DNA from: Casuarina equisetifolia
Lineage: Eukaryota; Streptophyta; Magnoliopsida; Fagales; Casuarinaceae
DNA length: 64,000 nt
Assembly: GCA_028551475.1 (NCBI GenBank)
Contig: CM052361.1
Location: forward strand, 24,379,491-24,443,490
Direction of reading: 5' to 3'
Shown here: positions 35,718 to 47,660 of the stretch, in pieces
Numbering within the stretch: the first letter of the stretch is position 1
Layout of the letters: each line of letters opens with the position of its first letter
The notes under the pieces: model-generated
The model's database searches: none
Told to the model about the DNA's origin: nothing
The model's input: only the letters and a program-made list of their open reading frames with translations
Position numbers and translations under genes: made by a program

Positions 35718-36909
35718 ATGGGAAGCCCTCCCCTTGTTGCATATAATCTAACTCCTTACGAAGAGATCCTTATGTGCCCACATTGCCATGCCCACATTGC
35801 ACGTCAGCGAGACTTAATTCTCACGGTGACAACTCTCCCTTAAATTTCTGTTTTTTTATTAGATCTTTGGGGTTTTCTTGGATAGTCTAACGGATAAAAG
35901 GAGAGGTTACTGGAAATAATATTTCTGAATTTGATTGTTCTTGGATGGATTTTGAATCATTTGAAAGGAAGGACCTTTTGATTTCATACTTACAAGTCCT
36001 AAAGCATCGTTCTTGGTTTATATTTGAAGATATTACCTGTTTTTGGCGCAAAAGTATCATAGCAGTGAAGTAGTGTTTGAAGATGCTTTTGGATGTTGTT
36101 ATAGGGTTTAAATGCCTCAATTTCCATGGTCAAGAAACAAAACAGGGGCTGTTACTTCATTGTTTTGTACATAAATTTATCATTTTCTATGTTATGCATA
36201 ATCATTGTTTATAGAAGAGGAAAATCTTTTTGTCTAATACTTGTTTGGTAATTATTTCTACAGCGTGCTCAGGTCATTGTCTTTAGTAGAATGTAAGATG
36301 TTACTCAAATAACTTTATTTTTAGTTAGTTTATTCATTCATCATTATATATGCTTTGATATATAAGTAATTTTAAAAATTATTTAGTTTTCATCTTCATA
36401 TCTCATTTCAACTTAATCTCTTCTTTCATATGCCTCCATTAGAAGTTACAATTCCTTGTTTGATTTGCAGTGTCAATGTGATAGTTGATGGTCCAGAACA
36501 TTATAGGTGGATTGGTAACAACATATTTGCAAATGTCTATTGTGTACAATGTAGTATGAACTTGGGCATCAAAATCGTAAGTCTTTATTCTTTAAGATTT
36601 CTTCATTTTCATGGTTAGAGAGAACTTAGAATTGATTTTTTATGTTCAGCTTCAATTTTTACGTCAACCTCCATTTTTACGTCAACCTACCATTGTAGGA
36701 GGATATGCATTTTTACGGTAAGCTTTCAAGTCACGTAATTAAGAGAAAAGTACCAACAAAAAAAAAAAAAAAACAAACTATGTTAAATGAAATTTTGTTT
36801 TCTTGTATGAATGATTATTGTTGCTTGATCTTTATTTTTTCTTTCCAACGCGTCTGCCAGCAACAGAGGACTTTTATTTTGGGATGGACAAGATGTGAGG
36901 CAGATTTAA
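35718..36909 (+). CDS. Yippee-like CxxC zinc-binding protein, copy Y1
   Basis: Join 35718-35825, 36264-36292, 36471-36576, 36650-36717, 36861-36909 (119 aa). Yippee-family proteins are small nuclear or cytoplasmic zinc proteins in which two CxxC pairs bind the metal; their role in plants is poorly known. Here the pairs are CPHC in exon 1 and CVQC in exon 3. The family-like stretch RIVNVIVDG runs over the exon 2/3 junction, and YCVQC...LG follows. The C-terminus reads GLLFWDGQDVRQI. Exon 4 is 21 bp longer than in the other copies because of an internal direct repeat (TTTTTACGTCAACCT twice). Exon 1 donor is GTGAC where other copies have GTAAC. The upstream block with CCCGCC present in most copies is missing here. 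Family call is by motif; divergence is considerable. Confidence 0.68.
36661..36697 (+). repeat. 18-bp direct repeat inside Y1 exon 4
   Basis: TTTTTACGTCAACCT occurs twice in a row (about 36656-36692), followed by CCA and ACC. Other yippee copies have a single shorter sequence here. The insertion keeps frame. Confidence 0.8.
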
Positions 36910-37050
36910 TATGGGGAAATCAGCCTACAACATACAAGAGGGCCAATCCTATGAATATCCTTTGGAGCTTTTCATCTAAAAATCATTCAACATGCAACTT
37001 ACAACTCGGACTACTTCTCTTTCATATTTTCTACCCCTTCTTGTAATATC

Positions 37051-37985
37051 ATCCTTTGTCATTACTCTAAAGGTTAGATAAGCCATCAAAATTGCTTTTG
37101 TTGGGTTTTTTTTTTTTAATCATTGATGTGAAATTCGTGAATCAAAGTGCCATCCAATTGATGTACAAATTTGAGTTGTTCTAAACATCATGGTATAAAA
37201 TTGGAATGATTTTAGAATGTTTTTGAATTGTTTTTGATATGTAGCTTTTCTTTTCTTACAAAATGTTGAATAAGATGAATGGTTTTACCTTATTATAAAT
37301 TTTGGCACAAATTTGTTTAATTAAATAAAATAAAGAATAGAGTGACATACTTTTCATATTGTTTAAATTTCATTCAAAAATTTTCTTTATATGAATAAAA
37401 AGCTCATTAGCTTTTAAGTCAAACTTTTAAATAGGAATGAGTTCTTTCAAGTAATGTCTAACTCAAGTTCAAATGCCGCATGGCTTTACTCATAAAAAAA
37501 TGCCCACATAAAATGTATTCTCATGTTTGAGTGAGGTGGCATGTTCAAAATGATGAAGCATATCTTAATCTTGGTTGAAAATCTATTTTGTTAGAAAAAT
37601 ATTTATACCATTAAATCAACTTTTGTATACAAATAAACATTCTAATAAAGAGCAAAGAGTTTAGAAACTAATTAAAACAAATTCATACCATAATTTGTAA
37701 CAAGGTAGAGTCTCATTCATCTTATCCAAATTTTCAAACTTATAGGGGAAGAAAAACTACAAATAAAAAAAAATTCAAAAACAATTCAATTAACATTCTT
37801 AGAGCATCCCAATTTGATGCCATAATTTTTAGAATAAAACAACATACATATTTCTAAGCGAGGTTCAAATCTGTACCACAATTGGATCGCATTTTAATTC
37901 ACGAATTTCACATCAACAAAATACCACCTTGAAAAAGCGATTTTGATGGTCGTTTAATCGTTTTAGTAACGGCAAAGGGTGCAAT
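37051..37985. repeat. Long inverted repeat / foldback element, copy 1
   Basis: The arm 37051-37240 (CTCTAAAGGTTAGATAAGCCATCAAAATTGC...) is matched in reverse complement by 37780-37985. Arms are about 200 bp with about 540 bp between. No transposase is visible. A second full copy follows Y3 (42728-43462), and left arms alone follow Y2 and Y6. It therefore spread with the array or was present before amplification. Could be a foldback or MULE-type non-autonomous element. Confidence 0.75.
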
Positions 37986-38096
37986 CAAAAAACGAAAAAA
38001 ACAAAAAGAAAAAAAAAGGAGGAGAACCTTTGGAGTTAAAGAAAAGGCTTATTTTACCCCATTTAGATCTATTCTTTGGAATCCTTGATGGAGATT

Positions 38097-38220
38097 CAAA
38101 GTGACTACATTTTAAAAGGTTCCAAGACAGAATAAAGAACCAAGAATATGAAGGAATGAAATGCTTTCCTACCTCCAATCACAAAATCTTTGTGTTCATT
38201 TTCATAGTTTACCAGCTTAA
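38097..38220. repeat. Array boundary repeat, copy 2
   Basis: Copy of the block at 31985-32110. Here it is joined soon afterwards (about 38230) to yippee upstream sequence, so the RBP gene expected in this unit is missing. Confidence 0.78.
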
Positions 38221-38587
38221 GCTTCCATCAACCATTCAAAATTTGAGAGTATAAAAACAATTTACAAGCAAGATTTGAATCATATAAAGCTTATGTTATT
38301 ATATTTTTCAAACTCTATAATTAAAAATTAGTTCTTGTCAAAATTTGTAACAAGATAGATCCTAATCATTTTATTCAACTTTTTGAACATATGGGCAAAA
38401 ACAAAAAAAAAAAGCTACACATTTTTTTTCCCTAATAACGTGGCTTGAGAACTTACAATGGAAATGCATATCTTCCTTCAAAGCCTTGGACATAAAGATG
38501 AATGGATCTCAAAGAATAAATGAGAGATTTTCCAAATAAGCAATTCAAGAAATGTCACAACTCATATATATACCCAAAAGCTGTTAG

Positions 38588-38595
38588 TTCCCGCC
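38588..38595 (+). promoter_or_regulatory. Conserved TTCCCGCC block upstream of Y2
   Basis: TTCCCGCC lies 228 bp before the Y2 ATG. The same block, with CACATTGG after it, occurs before Y5 (48429) and Y6 (51898), and as CTCCCGCC before Y4 (44277). It resembles an E2F or GC-rich core followed by an inverted CCAAT. Function inferred from conservation only. Confidence 0.4.
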
Positions 38596-38822
38596 ACATT
38601 GACTTTGAACTGATACAGTTAAACGATACCCTTCTCATCTTCCCCTCCTTCATCTTCTCTTCGGTTGATATACACTGCTCGTATATCTTTTGCTTTTGGA
38701 CGTCAAAAGCCTGGTATGTATCTCAACGAATGAATCTTTTCTTTGTTTTCAGCTTCAACATCTCTTGAATTGCTTACCAAAATTCTTGAACTTAAGTAGC
38801 TTTTCGAGTAATCAAGTTCCAA

Positions 38823-40001
38823 ATGGGAAGCCCTCCCCTCGTTGTATATGACCTAACTCCTGACGACGGGATCATTATGTGTCCAAATTGCCATACCCAT
38901 ATTGCGCGTGACAGAGACTTAATTCTCCTGGTAACAACTCTCCCTTAAATTTCTGTTGCTTTATTAGATCTTGGGGGTTTTCTTGGATAGTCTAATGGGT
39001 AAAAGGAAAGGTTGCTGAAAATAAGCATTTCTGAATTTGATTGGTCTTGGATGGATTTTGAACCATTTGAAAGGACCTTTTGATTCAATACTTACGAATC
39101 CAAAAACATCGTTCTCGGTTTATATTTGAAGATATTTCCTGTTTTTGGTGCATTCAAAAGTATCATATCAGTGAACTAGTGTTTGAAGATGCTTTTGGAT
39201 GTTGTTATAGGGTTTAAATGCCTCAATTTCCATGGTCAAGAAACAAAACAGGGGCTGCTACTTCATTGTTTTGTACAGAAATTTATCATTTTCTATGCCA
39301 TGCATAATCATTGTTTATAAAATAAGGGAATCCTATTATCTTAGACTTGTTCCTAATTGTTTCTACAGGGTATTCAGAGCATCGTCGTTGAGAGAGTGTA
39401 AGATGTTATTCAAACAACTTTAGTTTTCATCAATCTATTTATTCATCTTTATATATGCTTTAGCATTTAAGTAATTTTATTACTTAGTTTTCATTTTCAT
39501 AGCTCATTCGAACTTAATCTCTTCTCTTATATTTCTTTATTAGAGGTTACAACTTCTTGTATGATTTACAGTGTCAATGTGATGGTTGATGGTCCAGAAC
39601 ATCATGTGGGGGTTAATAACTACACATTTGCAGTTGTCTATTGTGTACAATGTAACAGGGACTTGGGTGCCAAAATCGTAAGTCTTTATCCTTTGAGATT
39701 TCTTCATTTTCATGGTTAGAGAACTTAAAACTTATTTTTCATGTTCAGGTTCAATCTGTAGGTCAATACCTTGAGGGAGGATATGCATTTCTATTGTAAG
39801 CTTTCAAGTCATGTTATTAAGAGAAAAAATCAAAAAAACAAAAAAATAAAAATAAAAAACACCAAACTACAAATGAAATTTTGTTTTCTTATATCAATGA
39901 TTGTTGTTGCTTGATCTTTTTTTTTTTTTTTTCTTTCCAACACGTCTGCCAGCAACACAGGACTTTTATATTGGAATGGACAAGAGCTGATGCAGATTTA
40001 A
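38823..40001 (+). CDS. Yippee-like CxxC zinc-binding protein, copy Y2
   Basis: Join 38823-38930, 39369-39397, 39572-39677, 39749-39795, 39953-40001 (112 aa). Exon phases are the same as in Y1. Metal-binding pairs are CPNC and CVQC. The core ERVVNVMVDG and YCVQCNRDLGAKI are intact. The C-terminus is YAFLFNTGLLYWNGQELMQI-stop. The acceptor GCCAG at 39952 keeps frame; the next AG (CACAG) would switch to a different frame. No stop or frameshift was found. No RBP partner lies upstream, so expression would depend on its own duplicated upstream region. Confidence 0.66.
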
Positions 40002-40139
40002 TATGGGGAAATCAGCCTACAACATACGAGAGGGCCAATCCTATGAATATCCTTTGAAGCTCGTCATCTAAAAATCATTCTAACATGCAATTTACAACTC
40101 AGGCTACTTCTCTTTCATTTTTTCTACCCCTTCTTGTTA

Positions 40140-40270
40140 TATCATCCTTTGTCAATACTCTAAAGGTTAGATGAGCCATCGAAATTGCTTTTGCTGGGTG
40201 TTTTTTTTTTTTTAATCGCTGATGTGAAATTCATGAATCAAAGTACCATCTAATTGATGTACAAATTTGA
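40140..40270. repeat. Foldback element left arm behind Y2
   Basis: Matches the left arm at 37051-37150. It is cut at about 40270, where RBP-type sequence begins; no right arm is present. Confidence 0.75.
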
Positions 40271-40279
40271 GGCTTGCTC

Positions 40280-40870
40280 GTAGCAACACGACTTGGTTTC
40301 CACTTCTTAGAATCTCCAAGGATCATTGATCTTTAGGCTTCATATTCCGTAAAACTAGGAACAATAAAACCGATCTTTTTATGAGAAAACCAGACATCTA
40401 GTTGATAAGTTTTTAACCAAAATAGAGTCCCCTGTTCTTGATGTGGTAAAAACCCTAGTTGATTTAACTAGTACATGGAAGAACTTATCAATAATGTGAA
40501 GGAAACTTGCTTTGAAACTTAGACAGATTTATCCCAAAGAACCATCTAGCAAGTTTGTAGTGGATTTTCAAGGAAAAGAGAGATGTTACCCTGCCATTCA
40601 TGGCCCTCAAAGCCTTCTGAGCCGTGCCTCCGACTCGAATGATACAAAGCCAAAACCTTTGGGTCTTTGAGTTCTTGGGTCTTTAATTAACCTAGCTATA
40701 TGTGCAAATTATACAATCCCAAAGCAAAAACGGACCAATTATTGACAACCCATAAGAGTTAAAACAAAGAGAGGGGTAACGAATAAAGCATACCTTCTGT
40801 AACTACCCCAAATGGCGAAAACATCCTCTTCAGTCGTTCATTTGTGGTGTAAAACGACATTCCTGAGAAG
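40280..40870 (-). pseudogene. RBP fragment (exons 3 and 2), copy 2
   Basis: Contains counterparts of RBP1 exon 3 (about 40590-40695) and exon 2 (about 40795-40863), with the intron between. Exon 3 has a one-base loss (GAGGCACGGCTCAG against GAGGCAGAGGCTCAG), which shifts the frame. Exons 1 and 4 are absent. It sits upstream of and divergent to Y3, in the position RBP1 has to Y1. Confidence 0.85.
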
Positions 40871-41199
40871 AAAAGCAAGAATCAAGAATCACAACTGAAA
40901 ACAAAGAAAAGATACGATCGCTGATATATATATGGCGATGGCTTTGCGATCATTGCATGAAGCAGAAACTCTCCCAAAAGCTCAAAATTGATACTGTTGA
41001 ACGAGGCCCTTCTTATCTCCGCCTTCTTCATCTCCTCTTCGGTTGATGTACCTTGCTCGTATATCTTTTGCTTTTGGACGTCAAAGCCTGGTATATATCT
41101 GAACGAATGAATCTTTTCTTTGTTTTCAACTTCGACATTTCTTGAATTACTTCTTACAACTATTGAAGTTTCGTAGCTCGTTGAGCAATCAAGTTCCAA

Positions 41200-42588
41200 A
41201 TGGGAAGGCGCTTCTCTGTTGAAGATGATCTGCTTCCTGACCCAAGGATCTTTCTGTGCCCAAGTTGCTATACCCATATTGCACATCGGCGAGACATAGT
41301 TCTCAGGGTAACAACACTCCCTTCAATTTATCTTGCTTTATTAGATCTTCGGGTTTTTCTTGGATAGTCTAATAGATAAAAGGAAAGGTTGCCGGAAACA
41401 ACATTTCTGAATTTGGTTGTTCTTGCGCATCCGAAAGTATCACAGCAGTTTAGTGTTTGAAGATGCCTTTGTATGTCGTTATAGGCTTTAAACGATTCAA
41501 TTTCCATGGTCAAGAAATAAAAACAGTGGTTGCTAGTTCATTGTTTTGTATAGAAATTTATCATTTTCTATGTCATGCATAATCATTGTTTATAAAAGAG
41601 GGAGATCTTATTATCTTATACTTGTTTGTAATTGTTTTTACAGGTTCCCGTGGGCATCTTCTTTGAGAGAGTGTAAACTATTATTCAAACATTTTTGATA
41701 TTGATCAATTTATTCCTTTGTCTTTATTTATGCTTTGGTATACAAGTAATTTTAAAGATTACTTAGTTTTCATCTTCAAAGCTCAGTATGAAAATTAAAA
41801 ATTTCATATTTTGTTTATTGTCAATATGACAAAGATTTTATGAGAACTTGTTCTATGGTAACCATCTTGAACTTTTGAGTTCTTAAAATATGATTGGTGT
41901 TTAAGGAGCATGAGTTTTATTTCATTTAACTTAAAGTCTAAGGATGAAGATTTTACATTAAAAAGATATGATCTTTTCATAGTGTTAAATATAAAAAATA
42001 CTTTTCTAATTTTTGAATCAACTTTTAAATTAAACTTTATATTTTTCTAACAATCTTTATGTGATAACCTACCAACTCAATCTCTTTTCTTATATTCCTC
42101 CACTAGAGGTTACAATTCCTTGTTTGATTTGTAGTGTCAATGTGGTGGTTGATGGTTCAGAATATTATTGGGGGAATAATGATTGCATGTTTACAAATGT
42201 CTATTGTGTGCAATGCAACTCAAAGTTGGGCACCAAAGTTGTAAGTCTTTTATTTGTTCTTCTACGTTCTTTCATTTTCATGATTATAGATTTCCAAACT
42301 AATTCTTTATGTTCAGGTTCATTCTGTTCCCCAATTCCTTGAAGGAAGATATATATTTCTATCGTAAGCCCTCAAGTCATGTTATTAAGAGAAAAATGCC
42401 AAGAAACAAAAAAATCAAAATTACTTGTGTTATGTGGATGTATAAAGTTTTTACAAACTACTTTAAATAAAATTTTATGTTCTTATACAAATGACAATTG
42501 CTGCTTGATCTTACTTTTTCTTTCCAACACATTTGTCAGCGGCAGCGCACTTGTATATTGGGATGGACAACAGCTGAGGCAACTTTAA
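41200..42588 (+). CDS. Yippee-like CxxC zinc-binding protein, copy Y3
   Basis: Join 41200-41307, 41644-41672, 42135-42240, 42317-42363, 42540-42588 (112 aa). The start MGRRFSV is nearer to the canonical yippee opening (MGR-F-V) than the MGSPPLV copies. Pairs are CPSC and CVQC. Other markers are ERVVNVVVDG, YCVQCNSKLGTK, LEGRYIFLS and SALVYWDGQQLRQL-stop. The frame is intact across all five exons. Intron 2 is longer (about 460 bp) than in Y1. It lacks the CCCGCC block upstream. Among the most diverged members. Confidence 0.66.
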
Positions 42589-42727
42589 TATGGGGAAACC
42601 AACTTGCAACATATAAGAGGCCAATCCTATGAATACACTTTGAAGGCATCATCTAAAAATCATTCAACATGCAATTACCAAGGAGTTTTTTTTTTTTCCC
42701 CTCCCTCCCTTCTTATATATCACCATT

Positions 42728-43462
42728 TGTCATTACTCTAAACATTAGATGAGCCACCAAAATTGCTTTTGCTAGGTAGTTTTTGTAACTGATGCCATTC
42801 AATTGATGTACAAATTTGAATCTTGCTTGTAGGATGTTTTGTTCTAAAAATCATGGTATCAAATAGAAATGATCTCATAATGTCATTCGGATTGTTTTTG
42901 ATACATCACTTTTCTTCTCCTATAGGTTCAAAATGTTGAATAAGATGAATGGTTTTACAATATTACAAGTTTTGATACAAATATGTTTTAATTAAAGAGA
43001 ACTAAGAATAAAGTGACATAAATCTCATCTTGCTTAAATTTCATTTTGATATGACTCAAAATTGACCCAAAAGTCAATGAGTTTTTCTTTCATATGACTT
43101 TATGTCACTTTATTCTTAAGTAGGAATGAGTTTTAAAATAATGTCAAACTCAAGTTTAAATTAGGCACTGCTTTATTCATAAAACAAAAATCCCTACAAA
43201 ATGTATTCTCAGCTTTGGGTGAGGTGGCATGTTCAAAATAGGGAAAAGAAAAGCTATGGATAAAACCAATCCAATTAACATTCTTAGATCATCCCAATTT
43301 GATACCATAATTTTTAGAATAAAATAGCCTAACATATTTAAGCTAGGTTCAAATCTATGCCACAAATTTTGATTCATGAATCTCACATTAACAAAAATCC
43401 CACCAAAAAGCAATTTTGATGGTCATCTAACCTTTATAGTAATGATAAATAATGCAATTAAA
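42728..43462. repeat. Long inverted repeat / foldback element, copy 2
   Basis: The left arm about 42728-42960 pairs with the right arm about 43228-43462. Arms resemble those of copy 1 (37051-37985). The centre is shorter. Confidence 0.7.
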
Positions 43463-43489
43463 AGACAAGAATAAAAAAAAAAAGAAAGA

Positions 43490-43735
43490 GAGAAGAACCT
43501 TGGGGGTAATTGCATGTTGAATGATTTTTAGACTTCAAAGGATGTTCACAGGATTGGGCCTCTCGCACGTTGCAGGCTGGTTCCCCTCTATTAAACATGC
43601 CCCAGCCCTTGCCCATCCCAATATACAAGTGCACTTTCGCTGATAGACGTGTTGGAAAGAAAAAGTAAGCATTGAGCAGCAATTGTCTTTCGTATAAGAA
43701 CATAACTGGATCTTGCAGCGAGGCGGGCAGTTCTT
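43490..43735 (-). pseudogene. Inverted yippee-like last-exon fragment
   Basis: The minus strand carries the end of a yippee intron 4 (TTTCTTTCCAACACGTCTATCAG) and exon 5 reading ESALVYWDGQGLGHV-stop, with 3' flank. It is in the opposite orientation to all other yippee copies, with no other exons attached. It is closest to Y3 in the SALVYWDGQ motif. Confidence 0.8.
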
Positions 43736-43905
43736 GGCCACGGGGCCGGCGTTTAGGTGGAACAGAGATGGTGTCTGGGTTTCATGGGGAGGGAGAGGAG
43801 ATGGTAGAAGCATTCTCTGTATTGAAAATAAAGGACAATAGGGACTTGGCCCTGACAGTGACATAGACCTAGACTTAGGCCCGTAACACAAGATTTGTCC
43901 ATCCC
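43736..43905. repeat. Array segment shared with 53838-54130
   Basis: GCGAGG-GGGCAGTTCTTGGC, GGCGTTTAGGTGGAAC and AAAGGACAATAGG recur in the same order near 53845-54125. Local GC content is higher than the flanks. Nature unknown; probably a piece of mobile DNA carried with the array. Confidence 0.7.
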
Positions 43906-44509
43906 ATTATATAAGTCCTCTTTTGCTCACAGACGTGCTCGAGTGTACTAGAACATAAAATTCAATTTGACATGTATACCACGATGGCCTTGCTATCATA
44001 TATTTATGGTAAACTTAAATTAAAAGAAGATCCTATAACTTTTGAGTTAGTTTTTATATTGAACTTTGAGTTTCCCATGAGAATAAAACTTTTCCTACAT
44101 CCATCCAAGAAAAGTTCGGAGTTCTTTGATCTCAGAGAATAAATGAGAGACTTATCAGATAAGCAAATCAAGAAAGTCACAACTGATAACAAAGAAAAGA
44201 TACGTCCATTGATATATATACCGTGATGGCTTTGCGATCATTGCATGAAGCAAAAACTCGCCAAAAAATTGTTAGCTCCCGCCACATTGGCTCTAAACTG
44301 ATATAGTTAAACGAAACCCTTCTCATCTCCACCTCCTTCATCTCCTCTTCGGTTGATATACACTGCCCGTATATCGTTTTCTTTTGGACGTCAAAGCCGG
44401 GTATATATCTCAACGAATGACTCTTTTCTTTGCTTTTAGCTTCGACATTTCTTGAATTACTTATCAAAACTCTTGAAGTTTCGTAGCTTTTCGAGTAATC
44501 AAGTTCCAA

Positions 44510-46081
44510 ATGGGGAGGCTCTTCCTTGTTGAATATGACCAAACTCCTGACGAAAGGATCTTTTTGTGCCCAACCTGCCATACCCATATTGCACGTGGGC
44601 GAGACTTACTTCACACGGTAACAACTCTCCCTTAGATCTTTCGAGGTTTTCTTGGATGGTCTAATAGATGAAAAGAAGGGTTTCCAGAAATAACACTTTG
44701 AACATGGTTGGATTATTTCTGAATTTGATTGGTCTTGGATGGATATTGAACCATTCGAAAGGACCTTTTGACTTAACATTTACGAATCCAAAAGCATCAT
44801 TCTTGGTTCATATTTGAATATTTTATCTATTTTTTGCGCACTCAAAAGTATCACAATCATGAACTAGTGTTTGAAGATGCTTTTCAATTTCCATGATTAA
44901 GAAACAAGACAAGGGTTGCTACTTCATTGTTTTTTTTTTTATAAAAATTTATCATTTTCTATGCCATGCATAATCATTGTTTATACAAAAGGAAAATCCT
45001 ATTGTCTTATAATTGTTCATAATTTTTTCTACAGATTCAGGAGGGCATGCTCTTTAAGAAAGTGTAAGATGCTATTCTAACAAGTTTGATTTTAATTAAT
45101 TTATTCATTCATCTTTATATATACTTCAGTAAACAAGTAATTTTAAAGATTATTTAGTTTTTATCTTAGACCTTAGTTTAAAAATTGAAAGTTCCATGTT
45201 TTTTATTTTATTGTCAATGCAACAACCAACCAAAGAGCTAGTAAATTGGTTCTTTAGATGGCAGTGCATGTATATGGCTAGTCTACGTGACCCTATTTGA
45301 GTAGTTTTTTCTTCTTATCTCAAATCTTAAAAAGAAGTCTTAATCTTTGCTAAGGATGAAAGTTTCAAGTTATAAAGTTAACTTTTGAATTGAATTTTAA
45401 AGTGATTTTTAATAGGTAGAAAAACCAAATTAATTTAGTTCAATTATTATTCAGTTTTGGGTCCTTAAAATATGATCAGTATTTAAGGAGTATCAGTTTG
45501 ATTCCATTTAACTTTGAGTCCAAGGTATGCATAGCATTATAAAATGTTAGGGACAAAAATATCATATTGAAGACATATATCTTTATATATAGTATTTAAA
45601 TATAAAAATATTTTCCTAACTTATGAACTAACTTTTGAGTAAGGACTTATACTCATTTCTAGCAATGTTTACATGGTGACTTACCAACTTAATCTCTTTT
45701 CTTATAAGCCTTCATGAGAGATTACAATTCCTTTTTTGATTTACAGTGTCAACGTGGTGACTGATGGTCCAACACATTATTTAAGGCTTGATATCTTCAC
45801 ATTTGCATTTGTCTATTGTGTGAAATGCAACAAGAAGTTGGGTGCAAACGTAAGTCTTTTATTTATTCTTTGAGATTCATTCATTTTCATCACTAGAGAA
45901 CTTCAAATTCATTCTTTATGTTCAGGTTGAAATTGGAGATCATGTCTTGGAAGGAAGACATACATTTGTTTCCAACACGTCTGAAATGCAGGGAGGACTA
46001 CTATATTGGGATGGACAAGAACTGAGACAGATTCAATATGGGGAAACCAATATGCCAATGGATGTAGACACAACTTGCTGA
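44510..46081 (+). CDS. Yippee-like CxxC zinc-binding protein, copy Y4 (fused last exons)
   Basis: Join 44510-44617, 45035-45063, 45747-45849, 45926-46081 (131 aa). It opens MGRLFLVEYD, very like the canonical yippee start. Pairs are CPTC and CVKC. The core KKVVNVVTDG and YCVKCNKKLG are kept. Two changes set it apart. The intron separating exons 4 and 5 in the other copies is gone: exon 4 sequence runs through part of the old intron end (TTTCCAACACGTCTG) into exon 5 in frame. The TAA that ends the other copies is CAA here, adding QYGETNMPMDVDTTC before the stop. The frame stays open throughout, which argues the gene is used or was until recently. Confidence 0.68.
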
Positions 46082-46960
46082 AGCATGTAAATCCGTTTGC
46101 ATAACTTTCTACAGTTTTTACCTTGTTGTTTCAAAGTTCTTCTGATTCAAACGAATTTTGTGATTGGTTGTTTGGCAATGATCACATTAATGCATAGTCA
46201 AAACACCTATAAATATCAGTTTGTTCTTTGTAGCCCTCTGGTTTGCAAATGGTAAAAAATCCTACTGTTAAACATGTTCTAGTTTTCTCTGTTTCGTTTG
46301 AAACTTATCTTCATCTTCAAATAACTGCCATGCAACATAACTTTGAAGAGATAGATTGTTCTGTCAACAAGCTAGGTAATCAAAGACATAAAGCTTGATT
46401 CACAACAATTAGTGTTGGATTTAACCTTCCTTTTCAATCACATTAACTCCCCAATACACTTAGTTACTCGAAAAACTTAAATTCAACCGCCCCACCCCCA
46501 CAAACTTGCGTTGTAAGAGAAACAGTGTTCATGGCAGGGTTCCCACTGGTTGAAATAGTGAACCATTGATGAATGCAAACTTGTCTTGCGCACCGAGTAC
46601 AATTCACATCAGTTTGCTCCATGTTCCAAATCAGGGGTTGTCAGAATTAGTACGAGTATTTGTGTTGCTTGTGTCTGGGTACAAAAATACCAATTAATAG
46701 TATTAAGTGTGAATATTTGTACAAGAAATCCAATCAAGAAAACGAAGCTTCCCTCTCAATTTTCAGCAAGCAAGGGTGGTGAAGAGAGCCAACTCCAGAG
46801 GTTGTGGGAAGTTTTCTGGTGGTGACACCTGAACGTGATTAGTGAAAGCGGTCCTAAAAACCGGCACTGTTGGATTGACTTTTTACTGAGTATTCAACAT
46901 ATTATGCAGGAATTAGGTTTACTCATCCCAGCACTAAAGACTTCAAGAATAGGAAAACCA
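46082..46960. other. Spacer behind Y4
   Basis: Likely Y4 3' UTR in the first 200-300 bp. No further gene supported; the ORF at 46586-46825 lacks family features. Confidence 0.5.
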
Positions 46961-46961
46961 T

Positions 46962-47660
46962 CTAAGGTCCTTTTTAAATTCAACATTTTCTTCAAGAACT
47001 AGATTTATTCTGCAAGATTATCTTTGCATATGGAAAGATTCCCTTTGACTCTGTTAGTTGCTAGTCACATGTATACTAATCACTTCAAGAAAAGAAAAAG
47101 CATTAAGGTCCCTCCTAAATTAAGCATTTTCTTAGGAACTAGAGTTACTCCATAAACTTATCTCAGCATATGGAAAGATTCTCATTGTCTCTCTAGTTTC
47201 CAGTCATGTGTAAACTAATGACTACAAGAAGAGGAAGACCATCTAAGGTCCATCCTAAATTTAACATTTTCTTCAAGAACTGGTTTATTATGCAAGTTTG
47301 AGTACTTATACTTTAATTACAAGTTGACAAAATGCATTTGGAGGGCATTACTAACTATGAATAAACTGTCTGGAAGAACTAAACAATAGAGGGAATAAAA
47401 AAGTATGGAAAATACATGACATTTTTTATACAAACTTATCCTAACATATGGGCAGGTTTCTTTGTCTCTCATATTGCTGGTCAAATGTACAGGGAAGACT
47501 TCCAGGAAGGAAAAACCATAATAGGTCCCCTCTAAGTTCAACATTTTCTCCAGTAACTAGTTTTATTTTCTGAAAGAAGCTGCTGCCCGCTTACTGCTTG
47601 GTGAAAAAAGGATATTGAGGTAGAAATGAAAAACCATCTAAGGTCCTTTTATTTTGTTCT
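46962..47660. repeat. Tandem repeat, about 140-bp unit, at least four diverged copies
   Basis: The core CTAAGGTCC-TCCTAAATT-AACATTTTCTTCAAGAACT starts near 46962, 47103, 47243, 47520 and (partly) 47638. Each unit also has CATATGG-AAGATT and CTCT...GTCA-ATGTA blocks. Spacing is 140, 140 and about 277 (two units, the middle one degenerate or interrupted). Confidence 0.8.

Noticed and set aside
36705..37046. Alternative frame in yippee exon 5 (TFILGWTR...LIWGNQPTTYKRANPMNIL), also open in other copies
   Set aside because: The GLLYWDGQ frame joins in phase with exon 4 in every copy using the GCCAG/GTCAG acceptor and is the frame kept in the intron-less Y4 exon. The other frame would need inconsistent acceptors.
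40882..41286. Minus-strand frame as a definite gene upstream of Y3
   Set aside because: Homologous frames exist in other copies but lack an assignable start, splice context or family. Reported as a finding only.
46962..47660. CRISPR-like array
   Set aside because: Whole units are repeated without short conserved repeats alternating with unique spacers; plant genomic context.
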